Shown in pieces: positions 36,665 to 46,927 of a stretch of 64,000 nucleotides of DNA (positions are counted from its first letter, which is position 1; each line of letters starts with the position of its first letter). The DNA lies in contig NZ_CP060495.1 in assembly GCF_014334095.1 (NCBI RefSeq), positions 1,697,001 to 1,761,000 of the forward strand, written 5' to 3'. A program made the position numbers and the translations under genes. A model generated the notes under the pieces. The model did not search any database. It was not told the origin of the DNA and saw only the letters and a list, made by a program, of their open reading frames with translations. The stretch comes from Novosphingopyxis iocasae. Lineage in GTDB: Bacteria; Pseudomonadota; Alphaproteobacteria; Sphingomonadales; Sphingomonadaceae.

Positions 36665-37061
36665 ATCGCCAAAGTATACTTCACGAACAGCGTTTCAATA
36701 GAAACAGTGCGCGATTTATGTGGATAACATGATACTCACAGCCCCAACTCCATAAATATCTGATTTCTAAGGATGAGTTTTCCCCTCATCCTTTCGCTGT
36801 TATCGAGCTTGCGAAATCTTTGTTTCCAGGCGTTGTGTTTTCGTGCTTTGTTCTGAAAGATTCGTTGTGTGCTGCGTAAGATTCCCCCCCGCCTTCAGTA
36901 ATTCGACCCCCGCCCCAAACTGCTTTGTCTTCCCTATCGCCCCCGCAACCCTCCCCTCCCTTGCGCGTTGGCCCCGTAACGAGTAGCGCTTCGCGCGCAT
37001 CTCTCCCCGTGCGCGCTTCGCGGCGCTGCACCCCCACAGACCAACCGGAGCATTCCCGTAC
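36665..37061. other. Promoter region between the island operon and acnA
   Basis: 397 bases with no gene. Positions 36665-36780 are A+T-rich and belong to the island (operon promoter and palindromes). From about 36785 the sequence returns to backbone composition, with pyrimidine-rich stretches, and should hold the acnA promoter. No acnA promoter boxes or riboswitch were identified. Confidence 0.6.
36672..36705 (-). promoter_or_regulatory. Candidate operator/promoter of the island operon
   Basis: AAGTATACTT (36672-36681) is a perfect 10-bp palindrome containing a TATACT -10-like box eight bases before the protein D ATG. Upstream, GTTTC-aata-GAAAC (36692-36705) is a second inverted repeat; read on the minus strand it includes TTGAAA, but the spacing to TATACT is only 14 bases, short for a -35. 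Confidence 0.45.
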
Positions 37062-39734
<2,673 letters not shown>

Positions 39735-39758
39735 GCGGCACAGGGACGGGGCTTTCGA

Positions 39759-39791
39759 GGGGCCGGGCGCGCGATCGCCCGGCCCTTTTTC
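39759..39791 (+). terminator. Rho-independent terminator of acnA
   Basis: GGGCCGGGCG, a six-base loop and CGCCCGGCCC make a perfect 10-bp stem followed by TTTTT, about 25 bases after the acnA stop. Confidence 0.93.
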
Positions 39792-39859
39792 GTGCGCGCA
39801 ACCATGACGGCCCGCCGCCGTTGGCTCGGGGAACACGCAAACGAAAAGGCCCCTCCCCC

Positions 39860-40636
39860 ATGGAAAGCAATCTGAACCGCTTCGGCGGCATGAGCATCGT
39901 CGTGACCGGCGCGGCGTCCGGCATCGGCAAGGCGACCGTGGAGCGCTTCCTGTCCGAAGGCGCGAACGTCACCGCGCTCGGCCATCATCGCGACAAGCTA
40001 AAGGGTGCATTCGACGGCGCGAACAAGGAGCGGCTGCAGCTGCTGGACGGCGACGTCGCCGATCCGGATCTGGCACCGAAGGTCATCGCCGCCGCGGTGG
40101 ATCGTTTCGGCGGCTTGGACGTGCTCGTCAACAATGCCGGCATGGGCACGGGCGGCACGGTGGAGGACATCAGCCTGGAGGACTGGAATCGGCAGATGGC
40201 GGTGAACGTCACCGGCTATTTCCTGATGGCCAAGGCCGCGATGCCCGAAATCCGCAAGACCAAGGGCGCGATCGTGATGACCAGTTCGGTCTCGGGCTTG
40301 GGCGGGGACTGGAGCTTCGTCGGCTACAACGCCTCCAAGGGCGCGATCACCAATATGGTGCGCGCGATGGCGCTGGACCATGCGGGCGAAGGCATCCGCG
40401 TGAACGCCGTCTGCCCCAGCATGACGAAAACCGGGATGACCGAGGGCATGATGGATAACGATGAGCTGCTCGACAAATTCCGCGAGCGCATCCCGTCTGG
40501 CCGCCCCGGCGAACCGGAAGAAATCGCGGCCGTCATCGCCTTCCTGGCCAGCAAGGACGCGGTCTGGGTGAACGGCGTGAACCTGCCCGTCGACGGCGGC
40601 CTCAGCGCCAGCAACGGCCAACCGCCACTGGGGTGA
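39860..40636 (+). CDS. SDR-family oxidoreductase
   Basis: 258 residues from ATG 39860; upstream in-frame sequence crosses the terminator and is excluded. Motifs: VTGAASGIGKATVERF, LVNNAGMGTGG, MTSSVSG with catalytic Ser, YNASKGA (YxxxK) and the C-terminal VNGVNLPVDGGLSASNG. A classical NAD(P)-dependent SDR of unknown substrate. It is separated from acnA by a terminator and followed by 318 bases without a gene. Confidence 0.9.
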   Translation: MESNLNRFGGMSIVVTGAASGIGKATVERFLSEGANVTALGHHRDKLKGAFDGANKERLQLLDGDVADPDLAPKVIAAAVDRFGGLDVLVNNAGMGTGGTVEDISLEDWNRQMAVNVTGYFLMAKAAMPEIRKTKGAIVMTSSVSGLGGDWSFVGYNASKGAITNMVRAMALDHAGEGIRVNAVCPSMTKTGMTEGMMDNDELLDKFRERIPSGRPGEPEEIAAVIAFLASKDAVWVNGVNLPVDGGLSASNGQPPLG

Positions 40637-40954
40637 GGGAGTGGCAGTGGCTTTGGTTCCGTTACTGATCCGGTAGCAGACAGTCCGGTCTAGGCGAACG
40701 GTGCTGGCTAAGCGGCTATGACGCTGACCACTTGAAGGCGTCCATCGGCAGCAATTTGGATCGCGATCCAAAGGCAGCGCTTACCGTTGGAAAGCGAAGA
40801 CTCACTCCGCCAGCCATCGATGTGACAAACCTGCCGCTTCCGATCGGGCGATAATGCCGATCGCACCTGTAAAGGATTGTTAGCGATTGGTGAGTATCGA
40901 TTCGTGTCAAGCCAATGCTGCGCTATTCGTACCTTGTGCTCGGAGAACCTGGCT
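40637..40954. other. Non-coding stretch upstream of the PAS chemoreceptor
   Basis: 318 bases. It contains an 18-bp perfect palindrome (40755-40772). A minus-strand open frame (40708-40968) ends in a segment with some protein-like character but has no ribosome-binding site and overlaps the next gene start; it is not called. Confidence 0.5.
40755..40772. promoter_or_regulatory. 18-bp perfect palindrome
   Basis: TTTGGATCGCGATCCAAA is fully symmetric. It lies about 180 bases before the chemoreceptor start. It may be a regulator site, or part of decayed sequence; no protein is assigned. Confidence 0.4.
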
Positions 40955-42427
40955 ATGTTTCGTTTCAAGACTACGCCTCAGTCCCAGTGCGATGATGCTC
41001 TTTTAGAGCTCGTTAAGACCACGCAAGCAGTAATTCACTTCTCACCAGATGGAACGATACTCGACGCGAACGAGGCATTTTGCGAAACCGTCGGATACGA
41101 ACTCGCCGAAATTAAGGGGCGCCATCATAGCTTATTTTGCTCGTCCGAATTAGTCGGCAGTCCAAAATACCAGGAGTTCTGGGCCGATCTCGGGGCCGGA
41201 AAGAGCTTTTCATCGCGCTTTCCGCGCGTCACCAAATCCGGCAAAGAAATTTGGCTTCAAGCGACATATGGCCCTGTCATCAATGCTCAGGGCGAAGTCG
41301 AACGGGTCGTCAAGATCGCTACGGACATAACTCCTCACTACAAGGCCATGAGCACTATTCTTGCGGCTATGCAGGCACTCGAGGATGGCCAGCTGGACCA
41401 GAAAGTCGCATCAACAGGGATTGAAGAAGTCGACTCTTTCGGCGAGGTTTTCAACGCTTCGGTCGCCAAGTTAGAAACGATGATCATGGCGGTGCGTGCA
41501 ACCGCGAATGGGGTCAAGAAAGGCTCCGATGAAATCCGCGCCGCGTCCGAAGACCTCGCCTTACGCAACAAAGAACAGGCCGCCAGCCTTCAGGAAACCG
41601 CCACCTCAGTTAGATCTACGGTAGAGCTTACCCGCCAGTCGGCCGACAACGCGTCGGCCGCCAAAAGCGCAATCGCCCAGACCCATGCCCGTGTCACCGA
41701 AGGAGCAGCGGTGGTCGGCAAGGCGGTTGCGGCGATGGGGGCAATCAAACAATCAGCCAAGGAAATTACCGAGATCATCGATGTGATGGACGGAATTGCG
41801 TTTCAGACGAACCTGCTTGCTTTGAACGCGGGCGTCGAGGCCGCGCGCTCCGGCGAGGCGGGCAGAGGCTTTGCCGTGGTAGCCAGCGAAGTGCGCGCGC
41901 TCGCAGAGCGATCGGCCGACGCTGCGGGCAACATCAAGGCCCTTATTAACAAGTCCGCCGCTCATGTGGGCGAGGGCGTCAGCCTAGTGGGCGAGACCGG
42001 CACGCTGCTCGCCGAAATCGTAACGCAAATTGGTTCAGTCACCGCCCAGGTGAATGATATCGCCGAGACCACAGCGGAACAGGCCAATCATCTGGAGAAG
42101 GTGGACGTGGCAGTCAGTGCCATCGACGGCATGACGCAGCAGAATGCCGCCATGGTGGAGCAGGCGACGGCGGCCACTCGTAAATTGTCGTCCGAGGCAC
42201 AGCGCCTCACCGAGCGGGTAGCCCAGTTCCAAGTCAGCGGGGGAGACCATCCTGCTCTAGCCGGTGCGACCGCGGCCCAGTTGCGTGAACGCATGCCTGC
42301 CTTCAAAAAGGCGTTACCTCTAAGAGCTAAGACGCCGCTGCCTCAATCTTTGACCGTCACAGGCAATCTCGCTCACAAACCAGCACTGGTCTCCGCGCAA
42401 GACACGGACGCTTGGGCCGAATTTTAG
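40955..42427 (+). CDS. Soluble PAS-containing methyl-accepting chemotaxis protein
   Basis: 490 residues from ATG 40955 (GGAGA about ten bases upstream). No TM segment, so cytoplasmic. A PAS domain (about 20-125: [20 protein letters not shown]) is followed by a HAMP-like linker and an MCP signalling domain, whose hairpin tip [20 protein letters not shown] and [17 protein letters not shown] is intact. The last residues AWAEF match the xWxxF pentapeptide that tethers CheR or CheB in some receptors. It probably senses redox state or a cytosolic ligand. No che genes are in the window. Confidence 0.9.
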   Translation: MFRFKTTPQSQCDDALLELVKTTQAVIHFSPDGTILDANEAFCETVGYELAEIKGRHHSLFCSSELVGSPKYQEFWADLGAGKSFSSRFPRVTKSGKEIWLQATYGPVINAQGEVERVVKIATDITPHYKAMSTILAAMQALEDGQLDQKVASTGIEEVDSFGEVFNASVAKLETMIMAVRATANGVKKGSDEIRAASEDLALRNKEQAASLQETATSVRSTVELTRQSADNASAAKSAIAQTHARVTEGAAVVGKAVAAMGAIKQSAKEITEIIDVMDGIAFQTNLLALNAGVEAARSGEAGRGFAVVASEVRALAERSADAAGNIKALINKSAAHVGEGVSLVGETGTLLAEIVTQIGSVTAQVNDIAETTAEQANHLEKVDVAVSAIDGMTQQNAAMVEQATAATRKLSSEAQRLTERVAQFQVSGGDHPALAGATAAQLRERMPAFKKALPLRAKTPLPQSLTVTGNLAHKPALVSAQDTDAWAEF

Positions 42428-42814
42428 TTGTAGCGGTGATAGCGCTTGAGGCCTTCGCCTGAGGAAGCCGAGAGTTTACAGAAGAGCCTCGAAGACTGGC
42501 CATACCAGGCCATAATGGAAACGACCGCTCTCATTCGTTAGGCGCGACTAGACAATGTATGAGACTTGGGCGCAACGCTGACCTTAGCTCGGCCCACGAC
42601 TAATGCCGAACCTGGCGGCGGGAACGGTCTTGACGATCGGCTGTTGCACTCCAAATCGCAAGCCATGCCTCGGGTGTGAAGTTGAAGAAGCGAAGAGAGT
42701 AGTTTAGCAGCTTCCGCTCTGCGGTTACTCTCACCGGAAATTCGGTGTCTCGATCAACTTTCGGATCGAACAAAAGGCGGCGGCAACACTTTCGCAATTT
42801 CCGCAGCCTCCCCC
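42428..42814. other. Gene-poor stretch between chemoreceptor and porin-like gene
   Basis: 387 bases. A 65-codon minus-strand frame (42600-42797: begins MRKCCRRLLFDPKVDRDTEF) has some protein-like composition, but no ribosome-binding site was recognised and no family is known. I left it uncalled. No terminator of clear form was seen. Confidence 0.45.
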
Positions 42815-44200
42815 CTAGAAGAAATAGCCGGCCATGATCAGGAGCGATGTCTTCCAGCGGTCGTCGCCGCCTTGCGCGGCGCCGGAGACGAATTGGCCGG
42901 TGCCGACATAGGGATCGTTGCGGCCGATCAGGAATTCGGACCAGATTTTTATGCGCTGGCTGGCCTTGTCATTCCAATAGGCGCCCAGATTGATCCGCTG
43001 GGTATCGGCGAAGCCGGCATCGTCCTTCAGCATGTGGGTGTAGCTGCCGTACAGATTGACGGTGAACGGGAAGGCGCGGGTATCGATGCTGCGGCTGACC
43101 TCCCCGAACAGCATCGTGCTGCGCGCGCCAATGTTGTAGGAGGAATCATAATCACCCACCGCGATCAGATCGTCGCGGCCGGGGTTGCGCGGGTTGATCG
43201 CCTGCCGTGCGGCCAGCAGCCGCAACTGGAGCGGGCGGCGCGTATCGCGCAGGCTGATCGCATAGGCGCGGCGCGATCCGTTGCGATCCGTATCGTAATT
43301 GCGCACGCGTGAAGCCCAGGCGGAACCCGCCAGCGTCAGCGCGCCTTCTTCCGACGTGGCGAGCCGATAGCGGATGCGGCCCACGAACATATCCCGCTCA
43401 CTATTGTCGGTCGCATCGGGCACATACGGGTCCGCCCGCACAATATTGACGCTGTAGCGCGCCGAGTCCCGGCTGATGCCGAAACCTGCTGGCCCCGTGG
43501 TCGGAAAATATCCCGCCGTCAGATCGAGCGGCCCGTCGGAATGGCTGGCGCTGATGCCGACATTGTAGACTTCCTCCAGCCCGTAAACGAAGCCCAGTGT
43601 GTTGTACCATGAGGAGCCCCAATAACGCTCGTCGAACGGCACGGACTGGAAGCCTACGGTCACCTTGTCCTGCGGCGTCAGCTTCACCCCGGCATAGGCA
43701 AAGGAGGGAAAGCTCACCTCGCCCGGATATCCGTCATAGCCGTTGGCGCGGCTGTAGATGAAATTGCCGCCGTAGAAACGATATTCGGCAGCCCCGAATA
43801 AAGTCGGCGAATCATAGTTCAGCGTCAGGATCAGCGTATCGAACGAAAGGTGCGTGGAGGTGTAGGGATCGCCCGATGGCCGGGCATCGTCGAACCGTAC
43901 ATCGAGCCGCGCGCGAATGCCGACTGTCAGCTTCAGGCGCGCCTGTTCGGCAGCCGATGTTTCAGCGGCAGCTGATTCAGGCGCCGTGACGGGGGCCGAG
44001 GGCGCGATATCCTCGCTTACCTCCGGTTCTCCAGTCAGCTGCGGCAGATCCTGCCCGGCGCGCGGCGCGGCATCGCGAAGGTCCGGCGTCGTAGCGGTGG
44101 CCGTGATGGGCAGCAGCGAGGGGGCGGCGCCTTCCGTGGCCTGCGCGGCGATGGCAGGTGCGGCCAGACCCAGCCAGATAGTGGATGCGGCAATGCCCAA
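42815..44200 (-). CDS. Porin-like outer-membrane beta-barrel protein
   Basis: 461 residues from TTG 44200, which has GGAGA eight bases upstream. A short signal peptide (cleavage near AIAAQ) is followed by a Pro/Ala/Glu-rich spacer (about 25-85). Then comes a long run of alternating amphipathic strands (LKLTVGIRARLDVRFDD; DTLILTLNYDSPTLFGAAEY) ending in an aromatic C-terminus (MAGYFF), as in barrel proteins. It resembles phosphate-selective or carbohydrate porins but no specificity can be assigned. Confidence 0.8.
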   Translation of the reverse strand: MGIAASTIWLGLAAPAIAAQATEGAAPSLLPITATATTPDLRDAAPRAGQDLPQLTGEPEVSEDIAPSAPVTAPESAAAETSAAEQARLKLTVGIRARLDVRFDDARPSGDPYTSTHLSFDTLILTLNYDSPTLFGAAEYRFYGGNFIYSRANGYDGYPGEVSFPSFAYAGVKLTPQDKVTVGFQSVPFDERYWGSSWYNTLGFVYGLEEVYNVGISASHSDGPLDLTAGYFPTTGPAGFGISRDSARYSVNIVRADPYVPDATDNSERDMFVGRIRYRLATSEEGALTLAGSAWASRVRNYDTDRNGSRRAYAISLRDTRRPLQLRLLAARQAINPRNPGRDDLIAVGDYDSSYNIGARSTMLFGEVSRSIDTRAFPFTVNLYGSYTHMLKDDAGFADTQRINLGAYWNDKASQRIKIWSEFLIGRNDPYVGTGQFVSGAAQGGDDRWKTSLLIMAGYFF

Positions 44201-44410
44201 AATTTATCTCCGGCCGGCACGTCGTCGCTGCCTGAACGATCGCGATCATAGGTGATTGTTCAGGAACTTGCGGCGTCCCCGTCTCCCCTGGTCGGATCGG
44301 CGCCGCCGTTCGCCTTTGCCCTCTCTTTTCCAGAAAATCACGCACCGATTGCAACATCGGCCCGGTCGGATGACATGCTCCCCTCTTTCATAGGGAGGAG
44401 GCCGGGCACT

Positions 44411-45697
44411 TCAGGCGGTCCGCTGATTTTCATGCAGATGGGCGGACCGGAAACGATCAGCGCCGTCCACCAGGACCGCCATGCCCTCATCCATGTTGCG
44501 GAAACGCTGCTCGGTCTCGTCCAAGGTGGTGAGGAGGGTGTTGATATCCTCGCTTACCGCAGTGATGCTATCGCGCATGGATGCCGCCGCCATCGCGGTT
44601 TCGTCGATCGTGCAGGCTACGGCGGTGACCTTCCGCTGCTGCTCCCCGGTCTTGGCTCGCACCGCTTGCGAGAGATCGTTGATGCCGACGATCGAGGATT
44701 CGATCTGGCTGTTCGCGCTGGAGGACTGAGCGGCGAGCTTGCGGATGCCCGCAAGATCGTTTTCCGTCTGCACTGCCGCGCCGGCAATCTGCTCGGCCAG
44801 GGATTTCACCTCTTCGGCGACCACGGCAAAGCCCCTGCCGGCATCTCCGGCCCGCGCTGCCTCGATCCGGGCGTTGAGCGACAGGAGGCGGCTTTGCGCA
44901 GCAAGCGACCGGATCCGGCCAAGCACATCGCTCGCGCTGCCGACATGGGTGACCAGTTGCTGGGAAATATGCTTACCGCTCTCGGCACTGTCGACCGCCA
45001 CGCCCACCTGCGCCGTCACGCCGTCCAGATCGTCCAGCAACTTTTCGAAGACGAGTCCGATCTGACCGTTGGTCTCTGCCGCTTCCGCCATTGCAAGCGC
45101 GGACTGTTCCGTGGCGGCGGAAAACTCGGTCATACGCGCGGACGCCTCGCGCGCCGCCTTCAGACCATCGGCATGTCGGCGGCCCGTCTCTTCCGTCGCA
45201 CCGGCGACAGAGGAGATGGTGGACTGGACTTCGCGGTGGAAGAGATCCGCCTCGGCCGCACGCTGCTCCGCCAGCGCAGCCAGGCGATGCTCCATCGTGA
45301 CATCGTCATAGGTCAGGACGGCCCCTTCGCCCTCTTTCGGAAAGAAGCAGATTCTCAGGACAGTCCCATCATCATAATGATGGAAGATTTCCTTTTCTTC
45401 GCCCGACGCTTTCCAGATCTTATGGTTCTGGAAAATATTCTCTATCCGCTCGGGCGACCATCCCACATTCTTGCCGATACAGGTCAGAAGCTTGTGCAGA
45501 CCGTCACCGGGCACGATGGTTCCCGGTTCGCAGTGGAACATGGCCAGCGTCTGTGGGCTGATCAGGAGCACCACCTCTTCCTCATCGAGCACGACCACGC
45601 CGTTACTGATATGGGCAAGGGCCCGGTCCCAGATGCTCGTTTGGCTCAATGCAGCGCCCCAAAAAAGAATCGTGCCCGCCAACGGGGCAAGGGTCAC
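44411..45697 (-). CDS. Soluble PAS/MCP-type signalling protein
   Basis: 428 residues from GTG 45697; a TTG about 18 codons later, at [16 protein letters not shown], is a possible true start. A PAS-like sensor region (about 20-130) is followed by an MCP signalling domain with a divergent tip ([35 protein letters not shown]). No TM helices of normal length and no HAMP. It could join a chemosensory array or signal otherwise. It is divergent from the Gly/Tyr-rich protein gene. Confidence 0.8.
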   Translation of the reverse strand: MTLAPLAGTILFWGAALSQTSIWDRALAHISNGVVVLDEEEVVLLISPQTLAMFHCEPGTIVPGDGLHKLLTCIGKNVGWSPERIENIFQNHKIWKASGEEKEIFHHYDDGTVLRICFFPKEGEGAVLTYDDVTMEHRLAALAEQRAAEADLFHREVQSTISSVAGATEETGRRHADGLKAAREASARMTEFSAATEQSALAMAEAAETNGQIGLVFEKLLDDLDGVTAQVGVAVDSAESGKHISQQLVTHVGSASDVLGRIRSLAAQSRLLSLNARIEAARAGDAGRGFAVVAEEVKSLAEQIAGAAVQTENDLAGIRKLAAQSSSANSQIESSIVGINDLSQAVRAKTGEQQRKVTAVACTIDETAMAAASMRDSITAVSEDINTLLTTLDETEQRFRNMDEGMAVLVDGADRFRSAHLHENQRTA

Positions 45698-46021
45698 AGT
45701 CGCGGATCAGGGTTAAATCGGAATTAAGAACAATCCGTTTTGCCAAGCCTGACAATGCATTGCGGGCATCCGGTACCGTTCAGCCAGAGGGGCAGCGGTG
45801 CGCGGCGGTGACAAAGCCCGCAAGAGCAACCCAGCTCGCCCGATCGCGCATTTCATTGCGATGGGCACCCACACCCGCTCTCAGTCCCGGCGCGGGACAG
45901 CCAGCGCGGGGCCCATTCGCGCATGCGCGAAATGGTTAATTCTGTGCTAAGCCATACCCCGAAGCGGAGTCGCTGACGGCGGGGACGGGTCCTGCCGCGC
46001 GGGTCGCGACGGAGACGGGGC
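45698..46021. other. Promoter region before the Gly/Tyr-rich protein
   Basis: 324 bases between divergent genes. It carries a 16-bp perfect palindrome (45916-45931) and a locally A+T-rich segment (GGTTAATTCTGTGCTAAGCC) that could hold a promoter. No gene or RNA was recognised. Confidence 0.5.
45916..45931. promoter_or_regulatory. 16-bp palindrome upstream of the surface-protein gene
   Basis: TTCGCGCATGCGCGAA is perfectly symmetric and lies about 90 bases before ATG 46022, next to the A+T-rich segment. A regulator site is possible, but GC-rich palindromes are commoner by chance in this genome. Confidence 0.3.
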
Positions 46022-46846
46022 ATGCGCATTTCCTTGAAATTCATGGCGGTTACGGGCGTGGTCGCGGCGGCCGCGGTAATTGCGACGCCCACGCTGGCGG
46101 CCGATCTGGCTCCCCCTGCTGCGCCCGATGCGCCCAAACTTGCCGAAACGTTCGCACCGACCGCGCATGGCGGCAAGGGCGGCGGACACTATCGTGGCGG
46201 ATCGCGCGGCGGCTTCCGCGGCGGATATCGTGGCGGTTACAAGGGCGGCGGTCATTTCCGCGGCGGTTATCGCGGCGGCGGGCATGTTCGCGGCGGACGC
46301 ACCATCTATCGCGGCGGCGGTTGGGGTGGCGGTTTTGGCGGCGGGTTCGGGGGCGGCTTCGTCGGCTGGTTCGGCGGCCCCGGTTATACGACCAGCCAGA
46401 ACCTGACCTATCTCTGCTGGTACAACGGCGCCTATTATCCGCTGGAAGCCTGCAACAGCTATTTCGGCTATCAGGGTCAGCGCCGGGGCAGCTATTATTA
46501 CTATTACCCGCAGGGCGCGGCCTATGGCGGCTATTACGGCCAGCCCGGCTACCCCTATGGTTATGCGCCAGGCGCGTACGGCTATGGCACCGCGCCGGAC
46601 GGCTATGGCTATTCCTACGGCTACGGCCAAAACGGATATGATGGCGGCTATTATAACCAGGGCGATTACGATCGCGGCTATGACGCGCGTTACGACAGCC
46701 GGCGTTATGAACAGCGCTATGACGATCAGCGTTATGTTGGCCGTATAAGCGATGGCTATTATGGCTATGATTATCGCGGGGCCGCACATGATTGCTCCTG
46801 CGCTTGCAACGCCTGCGCAGCGGACGATCACCGGCACCATCGCTAA
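46022..46846 (+). CDS. Secreted Gly/Tyr-rich repetitive protein
   Basis: 274 residues with a signal peptide (residues 1-27, VIATPTLAAD). Residues 45-120 are an arginine-glycine repeat (GGYRG, GGHFRGG and variants) leading to a GGGFGGGFGGGF block. Residues 150-250 are Tyr/Gly-rich with YYYYYP and GYGYSYGYG runs. The end DCSCACNACAADDHRHHR has four Cys and four His, a possible metal site. Likely an extracellular or cell-surface structural protein; no named family. A terminator follows. Confidence 0.75.
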   Translation: MRISLKFMAVTGVVAAAAVIATPTLAADLAPPAAPDAPKLAETFAPTAHGGKGGGHYRGGSRGGFRGGYRGGYKGGGHFRGGYRGGGHVRGGRTIYRGGGWGGGFGGGFGGGFVGWFGGPGYTTSQNLTYLCWYNGAYYPLEACNSYFGYQGQRRGSYYYYYPQGAAYGGYYGQPGYPYGYAPGAYGYGTAPDGYGYSYGYGQNGYDGGYYNQGDYDRGYDARYDSRRYEQRYDDQRYVGRISDGYYGYDYRGAAHDCSCACNACAADDHRHHR

Positions 46847-46861
46847 GGTCTCATGCAGCTG

Positions 46862-46900
46862 AAAGGCCGGCGATCACGCGGAACGCGGCGCTGGCCTTTT
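46862..46900 (+). terminator. Probable terminator after the Gly/Tyr-rich gene
   Basis: AAAGGCCGGCG and CGCTGGCCTTTT form an imperfect stem with a long loop ending in TTTT, 16 bases after the stop. Confidence 0.65.
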
Positions 46901-46927
46901 ACCGGCGCCCTCGCCTAAAGTCCCGCC

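Larger units (their letters stand above)
34428..36700 (-). other. A+T-rich accessory island: four small HTH proteins plus a CHAT protease
   Basis: A five-gene, single-strand block whose base composition differs sharply from the surrounding genes, with many codons ending in A or T. Order of transcription: winged-helix protein (36664), HTH protein C, HTH protein B, HTH protein A, a 185-base gap, and a winged helix-CHAT protein. The first four are spaced by 10 bases, 12 bases and a four-base overlap. No integrase, transposase or tRNA lies beside it. Effector-plus-regulator layout and transferred character fit a defence or conflict module; this is inference. Confidence 0.7.

Noticed and set aside
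34428..36700. Island as a prophage remnant
   Set aside because: No integrase, terminase, capsid or attachment duplication is present; only small HTH genes and a protease, so a phage origin is not supported.
40708..40968. An 86-codon minus-strand frame before the chemoreceptor
   Set aside because: No ribosome-binding site, overlaps the receptor start region, and includes a palindrome; could be a gene remnant but is unsupported.
42600..42797. A 65-codon minus-strand frame
   Set aside because: Some protein-like character but no family, no clear ribosome-binding site and no neighbours to support it.
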